64,000 bases of DNA from Novosphingobium sp. Chol11 (GCF_900218065.1 NZ_OBMU01000001.1:2212160-2276159), one strand, 5' to 3'; counted from the first letter of the stretch, positions 26,705 to 35,691 are shown. Translations and numbers: made by a program. The notes: generated by a model not told the origin, from the letters alone.

Positions 26705-27163
26705 ATGCGGCGGCGCGCTGATTTCCTGGCGGCGAATCGTGGGCGGCGCGCGCCAATGCCGGGCTTTGTCCTGCTGGTGCGCGAACGGGCTGATGGCGAT
26801 CCCGCGATGCGTATCGGCATCACGGTGACGAAAAAGATTGGCGGCGCTGTCATCCGCAACAGGATGAAGCGCCGTTTTCGCGTTCTGGCACGCGAGCTGC
26901 TGCCGGTCCATGGCGTGGCGGGGGCCGATCATGTGCTGATCGGCCGGTCCGAAGGGATCGAGCGGGACTTCGCCCTGCTGCGCGCGGAGCTGGAAAAGGC
27001 GCTGGGTAAGGTGATGAGCCGACCGGTCGGCGACGCACCGCGCAAGGCAAAGAAGCGGCCCGCCCGCGCAAAGGATCAGAAGCATAGTCCTGACGCAGCG
27101 ATGCCGGGCAACAGCAGCACTGGTTTCCCCGCTTCGCAGAAACAGGGCGAGTCGAGCTCATGA
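26705..27163 (+). CDS. rnpA: Ribonuclease P protein component
   Basis: The protein subunit that helps the RNase P RNA bind pre-tRNA. The RNR motif region is I-G-G-A-V-I-R-N-R-M-K-R-R-F-R, and the start R-R-R-A-D-F-L-A-A-N-R-G is typical of alphaproteobacteria. From ATG 26705 the protein is 152 aa with a long lysine-rich tail. The same frame is open back to ATG 26531, upstream of rpmH, but no ribosome site supports that start. The stop overlaps yidD by 4 bp (ATGA). Confidence 0.9.
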   Translation: MRRRADFLAANRGRRAPMPGFVLLVRERADGDPAMRIGITVTKKIGGAVIRNRMKRRFRVLARELLPVHGVAGADHVLIGRSEGIERDFALLRAELEKALGKVMSRPVGDAPRKAKKRPARAKDQKHSPDAAMPGNSSTGFPASQKQGESSS

Positions 27164-27372
27164 TCGCCCGCCTCCTCATACTCATCGCACGGTTTTGGCA
27201 GATCGGCCCGTCCCGCATATTGCCGCCAAGCTGCCGTTATGCGCCGTCCTGCTCGCAATATGCGATCGAGGCTGTCCGTAAATATGGTGCGGTGAAGGGT
27301 AGCTGGCTCGCCACGAAGCGGCTAATGCGATGCCACCCTTGGGGCGGATCGGGTTACGACCCGGTGCCCTGA
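27160..27372 (+). CDS. yidD: Membrane protein insertion efficiency factor YidD
   Basis: 70 aa with the family pattern Y-A-P-S-C-S-Q-Y-A-I-E-A and R-C-H-P-W-G-G-S-G-Y-D-P-V-P, behind an amphipathic N-terminal helix. It lies between rnpA and yidC as in most bacteria and assists YidC. Starts inside the rnpA stop (ATGA). Confidence 0.96.
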   Translation: MIARLLILIARFWQIGPSRILPPSCRYAPSCSQYAIEAVRKYGAVKGSWLATKRLMRCHPWGGSGYDPVP

Positions 27373-27409
27373 CACGAATTTTCACTAAAAGACGGCGGAG
27401 CCGACAAGC

Positions 27410-29110
27410 GTGGACGACAAGAAGAATATTGTTCTGGCGGTGCTGCTGACCGCAGCGATCCTGTTCGGCTGGCCCTATATCGCCAATCATTTCTTCCCCG
27501 CCGCCAATCCGCCCGCGACCAAGATCGAAGGTGGCAAGACGACGCCGGTGGCGCAGGGATCGAGTCCCGTGGCGAGCAGCCCCGCCGCGATTCGCGACCG
27601 CGCCCTCGTCCTGAAGGAGAGCCCGCGCGTCGCGATCCGGACTCCCAAGCTGGTCGGCTCGATCAACCTGAAGGGCGCGCGCATCGACGACATCGTGCTG
27701 CCCACCTACAGCGAGACGATCGCGAAGAATTCCCCAGCGATCCGCCTTTACAGCCCCTCTGGCACGAAAGACGCCTTTTTCGCGGGCTTCGGCTGGCAAG
27801 GTGAAGGATTGAAGGCGCCGGACGCCAACGCCGTCTGGACTGCCGACGGCAAGGAGCTGACGCCTACCAGCCCCGTGACGCTGCGCTGGGACAATGGCGC
27901 AGGCCAGACCTTCGAAATCCGCCTGACGGTCGATGAAAACTACATGATCACCGCGCAGCAGAAGGTCGCGAACAGCGGCACTGGCGTGGTGGGCGTGAAG
28001 CCATTCGGCTATATCAGCCGGACCGGCATTCCCCAGGATCCCGACACCTGGACCATCCATATAGGGCCCATGGGCGTGTTCAACGGCGCGGCCAATTATG
28101 ACGTGAACTACAAGGATCTGGACAAGGGTCCCTCCAGCCAGAGCTTCCAGTCCACGGGCGGTTGGATCGGATTTACGGACAAATATTGGCTGTCCGCGCT
28201 GGTGCCTGACCAGAAGGCCGCTTTTGAAGGCCAGTTCCGTAAGGGGGCAGGCACGCAATATCAGGCCGACTACAGCCTTGCGCCCACCATGCTGGCTCCC
28301 GGCAAGGCCGTGACGCAGACCGTGCGCCTGTTCGTCGGTGCGAAGGAAGTGAAGACGCTCGAAGCCTATCAGGACGCGGGCATTCCGCTGTTCGACCGGG
28401 CGATCGACTGGGGATGGTTCTACTGGTTCGAAAAGCCGATCTTCGCGCTGCTGCACTGGCTGTTCGAACATATCGGCAATTTCGGCGTCGCGATCATCTG
28501 CCTGACCTTCGTGGTCCGCGCATTGATGTTCCCCGTCGCCCAGCGCCAGTTCGCCAGCATGGCGGCGATGCGCGCGGTTCAGCCGAAGATGAAGGCGCTG
28601 CAGGAGAAATATAAGGACGACAAGCCCAAGCTCCAGCAGGAGATGATGGAGCTCTACAAGCGCGAGAAGGTAAACCCGCTCGCCGGCTGTCTGCCGATCT
28701 TCATCCAGATCCCGATCTTCTTCGCACTCTACAAGGTGCTGCAGCTGACGATCGAAATGCGTCACCAGCCCTTCGTCCTCTGGATCAAGGATTTGTCCGC
28801 ACCCGACCCGCTGCACATCCTCAACCTGTTCGGCCTGTTGCCCTTCACCCCGCCGTCCTTCCTGGCGATCGGCGTGCTGGCGCTGCTGCTGGGCATTTCC
28901 ATGTGGCTGCAGTTCAAGCTGAACCCGGCGCAGATGGACCCGATGCAGCAGCAGATCTTCTCGATCATGCCGTGGATGATGATGTTCATCATGGCGCCGT
29001 TCGCGGCAGGCCTGCTGGTTTACTGGATCACCAACAACTGCCTGTCGATGTTGCAGCAGTGGTGGCTCTACAAGCGCCATCCTGCATTGAGCGCGGCCCC
29101 GGCGAAATAG
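27410..29110 (+). CDS. yidC: Membrane protein insertase YidC
   Basis: 566 aa, Gram-negative form. TM1 is at about 7-24, followed by a large periplasmic beta-sandwich (about 40-330) and the conserved five-helix insertase core. The core includes E-K-P-I-F-A-L-L-H-W-L, a positively charged cytosolic loop and N-P-L-A-G-C-L-P. The C-terminal tail is basic. GTG 27410 is the start (M-D-D-K-K-N-I-V-L-A). Inserts and folds inner-membrane proteins with or without SecYEG. Confidence 0.97.
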   Translation: MDDKKNIVLAVLLTAAILFGWPYIANHFFPAANPPATKIEGGKTTPVAQGSSPVASSPAAIRDRALVLKESPRVAIRTPKLVGSINLKGARIDDIVLPTYSETIAKNSPAIRLYSPSGTKDAFFAGFGWQGEGLKAPDANAVWTADGKELTPTSPVTLRWDNGAGQTFEIRLTVDENYMITAQQKVANSGTGVVGVKPFGYISRTGIPQDPDTWTIHIGPMGVFNGAANYDVNYKDLDKGPSSQSFQSTGGWIGFTDKYWLSALVPDQKAAFEGQFRKGAGTQYQADYSLAPTMLAPGKAVTQTVRLFVGAKEVKTLEAYQDAGIPLFDRAIDWGWFYWFEKPIFALLHWLFEHIGNFGVAIICLTFVVRALMFPVAQRQFASMAAMRAVQPKMKALQEKYKDDKPKLQQEMMELYKREKVNPLAGCLPIFIQIPIFFALYKVLQLTIEMRHQPFVLWIKDLSAPDPLHILNLFGLLPFTPPSFLAIGVLALLLGISMWLQFKLNPAQMDPMQQQIFSIMPWMMMFIMAPFAAGLLVYWITNNCLSMLQQWWLYKRHPALSAAPAK

Positions 29111-29140
29111 CGCATAGTCCACGAGACGAACGGAAATCAC

Positions 29141-29788
29141 GTGACCGACAGTGTCGACCCCGAACTGATCGAGGAAGCGCGCAAGGTGTTCGCCGGGCCG
29201 ATCGCCTTCCTTAAATCGGCGCCGGATCTGAAATTCCTGCCCGACATGTCGGTCAATGAAGTGGCCTTTGCGGGCCGTTCGAATGTGGGCAAATCGTCGC
29301 TGCTCAACGCTCTTACCGGGCGGAACAGCCTGGCGCGCACGTCCAACACGCCGGGGCGGACGCAGGAGCTCAACTTTTTCGATGTGGGCGATCCGCTGCG
29401 CTTTCGCCTCGTCGACATGCCCGGCTATGGCTATGCCCGCGCGCCCAAGGACATGGTGCGTAAATGGCGCTTCCTGGTGAATGATTATCTGCGCGGCCGG
29501 GCGAAGCTGAAGCGGACGCTCGTGCTGATCGACAGTCGCCACGGCATCAAGGATGTCGACAACGACATTCTGGACATGTTGGACGCAGCAGCGGTCAGTT
29601 ATCGCATCGTGCTCACCAAGGCGGACAAGGTGAAGGCAAGCCATCTGGCCGAAATCATGCAGGCCGCGAGCGATGCCATCCGCAAGCGGCCGGCCGCCCA
29701 TCCGGAGATCATCCCGACATCGAGCGACAAGGGGATGGGCATAGCCGAACTTCGAGCCGCCGTGCTGGCCAGCGTGACCGAGGGCTGA
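29141..29788 (+). CDS. engB: Ribosome biogenesis GTP-binding protein EngB (YsxC/YihA)
   Basis: 215 aa with G1 G-R-S-N-V-G-K-S-S, G2/Switch I T-S-N-T-P-G-R-T-Q, G3 D-M-P-G-Y-G-Y-A and G4 T-K-A-D-K. Needed for late 50S assembly. GTG 29141 is the start. It follows yidC by 30 bp and is probably co-transcribed, which is the usual order in alphaproteobacteria. Confidence 0.96.
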   Translation: MTDSVDPELIEEARKVFAGPIAFLKSAPDLKFLPDMSVNEVAFAGRSNVGKSSLLNALTGRNSLARTSNTPGRTQELNFFDVGDPLRFRLVDMPGYGYARAPKDMVRKWRFLVNDYLRGRAKLKRTLVLIDSRHGIKDVDNDILDMLDAAAVSYRIVLTKADKVKASHLAEIMQAASDAIRKRPAAHPEIIPTSSDKGMGIAELRAAVLASVTEG

Positions 29789-29912
29789 GAAACTCTCCAC
29801 CTGCGGCTATCTGGCAGCGTTCATACTAACCGCACATCTGCACGCTGCTCCACGGCATAACCATCGATACCGAGCTACGGCCTCAAATCTTGTGCTTCAT
29901 ACCGGCACCACG

Positions 29913-29987
29913 CCGTTCGCCCTGAGCCTGCGGAGGGGCTCTACTTTTCAAGAAGAGGGCTTTTTTCGGCAAGCTCAGCTCGAACGG
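29913..29987. repeat. Dispersed inverted repeat pair
   Basis: CCGTTCGCCCTGAGCCTGC (29913-29931) and its inverted partner (29969-29987) match at 16 of 19 positions around a 37-nt loop. The CCGTTCG-CTGAGC core is a common intergenic repeat in sphingomonads. It sits in the 236-bp gap between the convergent engB and LigT-like genes, where it may terminate both. Confidence 0.65.
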
Positions 29988-30024
29988 CTCGAGCGATTCT
30001 GTTAGACGCACTTTCGCTTGAGCA

Positions 30025-30582
30025 TCAGAACAACTCATACTGCCCGTCGCCTTTAAGCGTCCACGTGCCCAGAATATCGTGCCGCGTGCGGCCGACATGG
30101 CTGCACACCAGGACAAACCGGTCGAGTGACCATGAAAAGCCATCGATGCTCTGCTGCGATGGCGGACCGTCCCTGTAAAATAATGTCTGATGGGGGCTGA
30201 AGCTCCAGCCCGGACGCAAGGCCACCCCTGCCCTCCACATCGCATCGGCAATCGAGCGCTGTAGCTGATTGAGCAGCGGCACGGATCGGGACGGACGCAG
30301 TGCAACCGACCGGTTGGTGAAGCTCACCTTGTCGAGCCGCATGTCGAAGGGTTCAGCCTCCACGCTCGTGCCCGCGCGCAGCAATGCCTTGATCACTGCA
30401 TAGGGATATTCGACATAATCGGCCGTGACGGCGAGCGTCATATGTTGATGTTCCAGGCGGATACGCCGCTCGCCGCCGCCTAATTTTTCCGCAAGATGAT
30501 CGGTCTGCCGCGCCACCGTTACAGGCGGCTTCAGCGCGAAGAAGAGACGATACAAAGTTCCGGCGCGCATATCGTGGCGCAT
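30025..30582 (-). CDS. 2'-5' RNA ligase / LigT-family 2H phosphodiesterase
   Basis: 185 aa with the two H-x-T motifs of the 2H superfamily: H-M-T in E-H-Q-H-M-T-L-A-V and H-Q-T in S-P-H-Q-T-L-F-Y. The N-terminal R-L-F-F-A-L-K-P-P is typical of ThpR/LigT. These act as RNA 2',3'-cyclic phosphodiesterases; the in vivo substrate is unclear. Convergent with engB across a repeat region. Confidence 0.9.
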   Translation of the reverse strand: MRHDMRAGTLYRLFFALKPPVTVARQTDHLAEKLGGGERRIRLEHQHMTLAVTADYVEYPYAVIKALLRAGTSVEAEPFDMRLDKVSFTNRSVALRPSRSVPLLNQLQRSIADAMWRAGVALRPGWSFSPHQTLFYRDGPPSQQSIDGFSWSLDRFVLVCSHVGRTRHDILGTWTLKGDGQYELF

Positions 30583-30696
30583 GGCTCATCCTTTCCGATT
30601 CGTGTGTTCACTATATGTTCTTATAGGGCGGTTGACGAGTCCGGAGCTTATTTCGCGGCGGGACGTTGGCATGATCTCGTCAAAGGAGTGTGCTGG

Positions 30697-31131
30697 ATGG
30701 TTCAACTGACGCTGCCGCAGCTGGCAAAGAAGATGAAGGACATCGACTTCGCCATGCTTTCCACCCGCGCTGAAGGCGGCCAGATCGCCGCTCGCCCGAT
30801 GAGCAACAATGGTGACGTCGATTATGACGGCGACAGCTATTATTTCACGACGGACGATACCGTCATGGTTCGTGATATCGAGCGCGACCCAAAGGTTGGA
30901 TTATCATTCCAGGGGGCGGCCGGATTGCTGAAGCAGCGCCCCTTGTTCGTGGCGGTCGAAGGGCGCGCTGACCTGATCCGTGACAAGGCGCAGTTTGAGG
31001 CGCATTGGAACAGCGATCTTGACCGCTGGTTCGACGAGGGCGTCGACACGCCGGGCCTGGTGATGATCAAGGTACGCGCCGAAAGGGCGCATTATTGGGA
31101 TGGCGAAGATGAGGGGGAGATCACGCTCTGA
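30697..31131 (+). CDS. Pyridoxamine 5'-phosphate oxidase-fold protein (general stress type)
   Basis: 144 aa split-barrel flavin-binding protein, like the 'general stress protein 26' group. M-L-S-T-R-A-E-G-G-Q-I-A-A-R-P-M and D-G-D-S-Y-Y-F-T-T are the usual strands. ATG 30697 with AAGGAG 9 nt upstream is chosen; the open frame further upstream has no homology. Probable flavin or F420-like cofactor, substrate unknown. The end overlaps the next gene by 32 bp. Confidence 0.88.
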   Translation: MVQLTLPQLAKKMKDIDFAMLSTRAEGGQIAARPMSNNGDVDYDGDSYYFTTDDTVMVRDIERDPKVGLSFQGAAGLLKQRPLFVAVEGRADLIRDKAQFEAHWNSDLDRWFDEGVDTPGLVMIKVRAERAHYWDGEDEGEITL

Positions 31132-31582
31132 CGGTGGCAAGGCGCGAGGCGATGGCAATAATGTAAGGACGGCCTCGCGCTGGCTGCTTTCTGCATTCTA
31201 CCTGATCGCCGGGATCGCCCATATAGCCAAACCAGGCGGCTTCATCGCCATTACCCCGCATTGGGTGCCATATCCGGCTGACATCATCGCGCTCACGGGG
31301 ATCGCTGAGATTGCGGGCGCTATTGGATTGCACATCCCGCGATTCCGGAGAGCGGCCGGGATAGGCCTTGCGCTTTACGCCCTGTGCGTTTGGCCCGCCA
31401 ATATCAATCACGCGCTGAACGACATTCCGTTGGGCGGCGTGCACCTTGGCTGGTGGTATCATGGCCCGCGCCTGCTGTTGCAGCCGCTGATCATATGGTG
31501 GGCGCTCTGGGCCAGCACCGCGATCGAATGGCCGTTCAATCGCAAAGCAGCGGGCCGGCCACATCGGTGCCCATATCGGTGA
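31100..31582 (+). CDS. DoxX-family membrane protein
   Basis: 160 aa, four hydrophobic helices (about 25-42, 58-76, 82-100, 120-140) with the DoxX-type G-I-A-H-I-A-K-P and G-I-A-E-I-A-G-A-I-G-L. Start ATG 31100 or 31109, inside the end of the PPOX gene; the overlap implies coupling. DoxX proteins are linked to quinone or thiosulphate redox chemistry and oxidative stress. Role here not determined. Confidence 0.82.
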   Translation: MAKMRGRSRSDGGKARGDGNNVRTASRWLLSAFYLIAGIAHIAKPGGFIAITPHWVPYPADIIALTGIAEIAGAIGLHIPRFRRAAGIGLALYALCVWPANINHALNDIPLGGVHLGWWYHGPRLLLQPLIIWWALWASTAIEWPFNRKAAGRPHRCPYR

Positions 31583-31648
31583 TTGTCTTTGGAGGGCGCG
31601 GCCCTACTGTGGCGGCCAACACTGCGACAATGACAGAGAGAGAGAGCG

Positions 31649-33697
31649 ATGACCCGGCACATCCCCTGGATCCTGATGGCGATAGCCGGGGCGGTGGCGC
31701 TGTCTGTGGTTGCCGTATCGCGCGGGGAGGCGGTCAACGCGCTCTGGATCGTCGTGGCTGCGGTCAGCAGTTTCCTCGTCGCCTACCGCTATTATGCGCT
31801 GTACATCGCCCGAGCCGTGATGCGGCTCGACCCCGCACGGCCGACGCCCGCAATCAGGCGGGCGGACGGGCTGGACTATGTCGCGACGGATCGGGTGGTG
31901 CTGTTCGGGCATCATTTTGCGGCGATCGCCGGTGCCGGTCCCCTCGTCGGGCCGGTTCTTGCCGCGCAAATGGGCTATCTGCCCGGCACGCTCTGGATCA
32001 TCGTGGGCGTGGTGCTGGCGGGCGCCGTGCAGGACTTCATGGTCCTGTTCATTTCCATGCGCCGCGACGGGCGATCCCTGGGCGAGCTCATCCGCATGGA
32101 AATGGGCCAGGCCGCCGGGACCATCGCGCTGTTCGGCGCCTTCATGATCATGGTGATCATCCTGGCCGTGCTGGCGTTGATCGTGGTGAAGGCACTGGCG
32201 GAGAGCCCCTGGGGCATGTTCACCGTGGCGGCGACGGTGCCGCTCGCCCTGCTGATGGGTGCCTACACGCGCTGGATCAGGCCGGGGCGCATTGGCGAGG
32301 TGTCGCTGATCGGGCTGGTGGGGCTTCTGGCTGCGATCATCTATGGGCAGGCGATTGCGGAATCACCCTTGTGGGGTCCGATCTTCACCTTCACGCCGGT
32401 GCAGCTGTGCTGGATACTGATCGGCTATGGCGCGGTGGCGTCGGTACTGCCGGTCTGGCTGCTGCTGGCGCCGCGTGACTATCTGTCCACCTTTCTCAAG
32501 ATCGGGGCGATCGCCGCGCTTGCCATCGGCATCGTCATCATGGCGCCCCCGCTCAAGATGCATGCCGTCACGCAGTTTATCGACGGCAACGGCCCGGTGT
32601 GGTCGGGCGGGCTCTTCCCCTTCCTCTTCATCACTATCGCCTGCGGCGCGGTGTCGGGATTCCATGCCCTCATCGCCAGCGGCACCACGCCCAAGCTGAT
32701 CGCGAGCGAGAGCGACGCGCCGCTGATCGGCTATGGTGCGATGCTGATGGAAGCGTTCGTTGCGATCATGGCGCTCGTGGGGGCGTCGATCCTAGATCCT
32801 GGCATCTATTTCACGATGAACAGTCCAGCGGCGGTGATCGGCGCCGATGCTGCTAGCGCATCGGCGGCGGTCACGGCGATGGGCTTCCCCATCACGCCCG
32901 AACTCATCACCCAGACAGCCAAGGATGTTGGCGAACATAGCATCATATCGCGCGCAGGCGGCGCGCCGACGCTGGCCGTCGCGATGGCGGAAATCTTTTC
33001 CCATGTGATCGGCGGGCCCGCGATGAAGGCCTTCTGGTATCATTTCGCGATATTGTTCGAGGCGCTGTTCATCCTGACGGCGGTGGACGCAGGGACGAGA
33101 GCGGGACGCTTCATGTTGCAGGACCTGATCGGGCTTGCCGTGCCTCGTTTCAAGGATACGTCCGGCATCGGCCCCGGCCTTGTGGCAACGGGTCTCACCG
33201 TGGCGGCATGGGGCTTCTTCCTTTATCAGGGCGTCACCGATCCTTTGGGCGGCGTGAACACCTTGTGGCCGGTGTTCGGCATCTCCAACCAGATGCTGGC
33301 GGCGATCGCGCTGATGCTGGCAACGGCGGTGCTGTTCCGCATGAAGCGCGACCGCTACGCCTGGGTGACGATGATCCCGGCGGCGTGGCTGCTGGTCTGC
33401 ACCTTGTCGGCCGGGCTGCTGAAGCTGTTTTCGGCCGACGCGAAGGTCGGCTTCCTTGCGCATGCAGCCAAATTCTCCACGGCGGCGAATGAAGGCAAAT
33501 TGCTGAGCCCCGCCAAGTCCATGGCGGAGATGCAGCAGATCATCTTCAACGATCGGGTGGATGCGGCCCTGGTAGGCATCTTCCTTCTGGTGGTGCTGTC
33601 CCTGCTGTTCTTCACCATCCGCACCTGCATGGCCGCGCGGCGCGTTGATGCACCCACCGCACGCGAAATCCCCGCATCTCTGGTGCCAGCGGAATGA
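31649..33697 (+). CDS. cstA: Carbon starvation protein CstA (pyruvate/peptide transporter)
   Basis: 682 aa with many transmembrane segments. Family motifs V-A-T-D-R-V-V-L-F-G-H-H-F-A-A-I-A-G-A-G-P-L-V-G-P and F-H-A-L-I-A-S-G-T-T-P-K are clear. CstA family members import pyruvate or peptides under nutrient limitation. Followed with a 4-bp ATGA overlap by the small YbdD/YjiX partner, as in E. coli. An AGAGAG purine tract precedes the start. Confidence 0.95.
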   Translation: MTRHIPWILMAIAGAVALSVVAVSRGEAVNALWIVVAAVSSFLVAYRYYALYIARAVMRLDPARPTPAIRRADGLDYVATDRVVLFGHHFAAIAGAGPLVGPVLAAQMGYLPGTLWIIVGVVLAGAVQDFMVLFISMRRDGRSLGELIRMEMGQAAGTIALFGAFMIMVIILAVLALIVVKALAESPWGMFTVAATVPLALLMGAYTRWIRPGRIGEVSLIGLVGLLAAIIYGQAIAESPLWGPIFTFTPVQLCWILIGYGAVASVLPVWLLLAPRDYLSTFLKIGAIAALAIGIVIMAPPLKMHAVTQFIDGNGPVWSGGLFPFLFITIACGAVSGFHALIASGTTPKLIASESDAPLIGYGAMLMEAFVAIMALVGASILDPGIYFTMNSPAAVIGADAASASAAVTAMGFPITPELITQTAKDVGEHSIISRAGGAPTLAVAMAEIFSHVIGGPAMKAFWYHFAILFEALFILTAVDAGTRAGRFMLQDLIGLAVPRFKDTSGIGPGLVATGLTVAAWGFFLYQGVTDPLGGVNTLWPVFGISNQMLAAIALMLATAVLFRMKRDRYAWVTMIPAAWLLVCTLSAGLLKLFSADAKVGFLAHAAKFSTAANEGKLLSPAKSMAEMQQIIFNDRVDAALVGIFLLVVLSLLFFTIRTCMAARRVDAPTAREIPASLVPAE

Positions 33698-33879
33698 CCC
33701 GGCTGTTCGCCAAGCTTCGCCGGACAGCGCTGATGATGGTCGGCATGCCCGACTATGACGGCTATGTCGGCCACATGCAGGCGCACCATCCCGGCGCCCC
33801 TGTCATGACCCGCACCCAGTTTTTCCGGGAACGGCAGGAAGCCCGCTATGGCGGCAAGAAGGGCGGAAAATGCTGCTGA
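33694..33879 (+). CDS. YbdD/YjiX-family small protein
   Basis: 61 aa, with M-M-V-G-M-P-D-Y-D-G-Y-V-G-H-M and R-T-Q-F-F-R-E-R-Q-E-A-R-Y-G, the complete family signature (DUF466). Obligate neighbour of CstA-type transporters and needed for their activity in E. coli. Starts within the cstA stop codon. Confidence 0.94.
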   Translation: MTRLFAKLRRTALMMVGMPDYDGYVGHMQAHHPGAPVMTRTQFFRERQEARYGGKKGGKCC

Positions 33880-33888
33880 CCGTTGGGG

Positions 33889-34806
33889 TCAGCCGCGCGC
33901 GTTGAAGCCTGCGATCATGCCAGCCGCGATCGACAGGGCGATTTCAGCCGCACCCACCGCGCCGATGTCGATGCCCGCCGGGCCGTCGATCCGGCGCAGT
34001 TGCTCTTCGGAAAACCCCATGGCGGAGAGCCGCTCAAGCCGCGCGGCATGGCTCTTGCGCGATCCCAGCGCCGCGACATAGCCAGTCGGCGCGCGTAAGG
34101 CCTCGGCCAGCGCAGGGTCGTCGATCTTGATATCATGGCTGAGCGTCACGACCGCCGTCGCTTCACCCGGCCTTCGCGCTGCAATGGCTTCATCGGGCCA
34201 GCGATCGTCCAACTCGACGCCCGGGAAACGCTCCTGCGTCAGGAAGCGGCCTCGGGGATCGATCACCACAGGCCTCACTCCCATGGCTTGCGCGAGCGCG
34301 CATAAGGATTGGGCAATCTGCACCGCGCCTACGATCAGCAACTGGCGCGGCGGATCGTACCTGTTCTGGAACTGACCCTCGACCACGCCCTCACGGGTGA
34401 TGCCTGTGCCAAGGTCGGTGGAAAGGGTGAGCGCCCGCCCCTCATCCCGCGCCTGCGCAATCCGGTCGAAGAGCAGCGGCGCGAAACTCTCCTCGGACAC
34501 CGGCTGCACCAGCACGCTGATCTCGCCCCCGCATGGAAGCCCCACGGCCCACGCATCGCCATCGGCAACGCCATAGCGTTCGACATGCGCAGCACGCCCG
34601 GCGATGACGTCCGCGGCGCGTTGCAGCACGTCCGCTTCGACACAGCCGCCCGAAATGCTGCCTTCGAAGCGGCCATCGCCATGGACGATCATATGGCTGC
34701 CGCGCGGCCGGGGCGCAGATCCCCATGTCGATACGACCGTGGCCAGCGCCATCGGCTGGCCATGCCATTCGATCGCCTTGCGGATCACCGCGTCATTGTC
34801 GTTCAA
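33889..34806 (-). CDS. XdhC-family protein
   Basis: 305 aa, XdhC/CoxI-type factor for inserting sulphurated molybdenum cofactor into molybdenum hydroxylases. The N-terminal domain is A-T-V-V-S-T-W-G-S-A-P-R-P-x-G, with S-I-S-G-G-C-V-E. The C-terminal Rossmann domain has Y-V-A-A-L-G-S-R-K-S. No molybdenum hydroxylase large subunit is adjacent. A CoxS-like 2Fe-2S subunit is at 61.6-62.1 kb, 28 kb away. Confidence 0.92.
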   Translation of the reverse strand: MNDNDAVIRKAIEWHGQPMALATVVSTWGSAPRPRGSHMIVHGDGRFEGSISGGCVEADVLQRAADVIAGRAAHVERYGVADGDAWAVGLPCGGEISVLVQPVSEESFAPLLFDRIAQARDEGRALTLSTDLGTGITREGVVEGQFQNRYDPPRQLLIVGAVQIAQSLCALAQAMGVRPVVIDPRGRFLTQERFPGVELDDRWPDEAIAARRPGEATAVVTLSHDIKIDDPALAEALRAPTGYVAALGSRKSHAARLERLSAMGFSEEQLRRIDGPAGIDIGAVGAAEIALSIAAGMIAGFNARG

Positions 34807-34863
34807 TCGGAGCCTCCTTGCGCCGTCCGCACATAGGAAGCCTTCGCCATCGCGCCAAGCTAG

Positions 34864-34963
34864 AGCATCGTGCGCAAAAGTGGGGACCGGGTTCGCGCTT
34901 CAAACGATGCGATAACAAAAACCAGAGCGCGCGACCTGCGTCCGATTAAACGCGGCGCGCTCT
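34864..34963. repeat. REP-like dispersed repeat
   Basis: Two nested dyads: GCATCGT (34865-34871) with ACGATGC (34904-34910), and AGAGCGCGC (34924-34932) with GCGCGCTCT (34955-34963). The AGAGCATCGTGCG...AAAGTGG pattern is a familiar alphaproteobacterial intergenic repeat. The last arm overlaps the stop codon of the S24 repressor gene. Confidence 0.7.
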
Positions 34964-35636
34964 AGACCAGCCGCCGCCCGGTCCAGACGACCCTGCCAAC
35001 GATGGCCACCAGCGCCGGATCGATATCCACCCAATCGGGATAATGGACATTGTCGCTGAGCACGCTGAACAATCCCCGGCGCGGCCCCATGGCGATCCGC
35101 TTCACCATCAGCACGCCATCCAGCCGCAGCACATAGACGCCGTCGCGCAGCCGCATCGCGTCATCATCATGATCGACCATGATCTCATCGCCATCATTGA
35201 GCGTGGGCGCCATCGATTCGCCGTCCACCCTGATGATCGAAACGCGCTGTGGCCGCACGCCCAGATGGCGCAACCATTTCGCGTCGAAAGCCATCACGCC
35301 GGCCGCGCGCTCGTCCTCGTCAAGCGACCCGGGGCCAGCCGAAGCGCCCAGGGAGAGGCGCGGCACCGGCACCACGGCAGGCAACGGCCGCGATTTCCGT
35401 TCCACCATGAACTCCTGCCGCGCCGGTCCGCCCAGCACGTCCTCGGAAACGCCAAAATAGCGGGCGAGAATCCGCCGGTCTTCCTCATCCAGCTTGCGCG
35501 GTGTCCCGCGCTTGATGAATTGCTGAATATAGGAGGGGTTGCGCTTCAGCCGCCGGGAGAGGTCAGAATAATTCTCCCCTCGTTCGGCGATCAGCCGTTC
35601 CAGCACTATGCGCGGATCTTCCAAATCAACGGCCAT
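34962..35636 (-). CDS. XRE-S24 (LexA/CI-type) repressor
   Basis: 224 aa. The N-terminal helix-turn-helix (about 10-45; Y-S-D-L-S-R-R-L-K-R-N-P-S-Y-I-Q-Q-F) binds DNA. The C-terminal S24 peptidase fold carries S141 (V-D-G-E-S-M-A-P-T-L) and K179 (M-V-K-R), the self-cleavage dyad. Possible Ala-Gly cleavage sites are at 100/101 and 112/113. Not LexA itself: the HTH is XRE-like. Its promoter region holds three TAGGA dyads, one starting only 7 bp from the start codon, so autorepression is likely. No phage genes surround it. Confidence 0.9.
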   Translation of the reverse strand: MAVDLEDPRIVLERLIAERGENYSDLSRRLKRNPSYIQQFIKRGTPRKLDEEDRRILARYFGVSEDVLGGPARQEFMVERKSRPLPAVVPVPRLSLGASAGPGSLDEDERAAGVMAFDAKWLRHLGVRPQRVSIIRVDGESMAPTLNDGDEIMVDHDDDAMRLRDGVYVLRLDGVLMVKRIAMGPRRGLFSVLSDNVHYPDWVDIDPALVAIVGRVVWTGRRLV

Positions 35637-35642
35637 GACAGA

Positions 35643-35658
35643 ATCCTATCTATAGGAT
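35643..35658. promoter_or_regulatory. Operator candidate O1 of the S24 repressor
   Basis: ATCCTAT-CT-ATAGGAT, seven-base perfect arms, 7 bp upstream of the repressor start codon, so on its ribosome site or leader. Confidence 0.6.
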
Positions 35659-35659
35659 T

Positions 35660-35679
35660 TTTCCTAGACAAGTAGGAAA
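35660..35679. promoter_or_regulatory. Operator candidate O2
   Basis: TTTCCTA - 6 nt - TAGGAAA, perfect arms with the same TCCTA/TAGGA half-sites as O1. Confidence 0.6.
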
Positions 35680-35691
35680 TGCAGGAACAGA

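Noticed and set aside
27182..29800. 872-codon minus-strand open frame
   Set aside because: Lies antisense to yidD, yidC and engB, which have clear homology. Long antisense frames are expected at this GC content.
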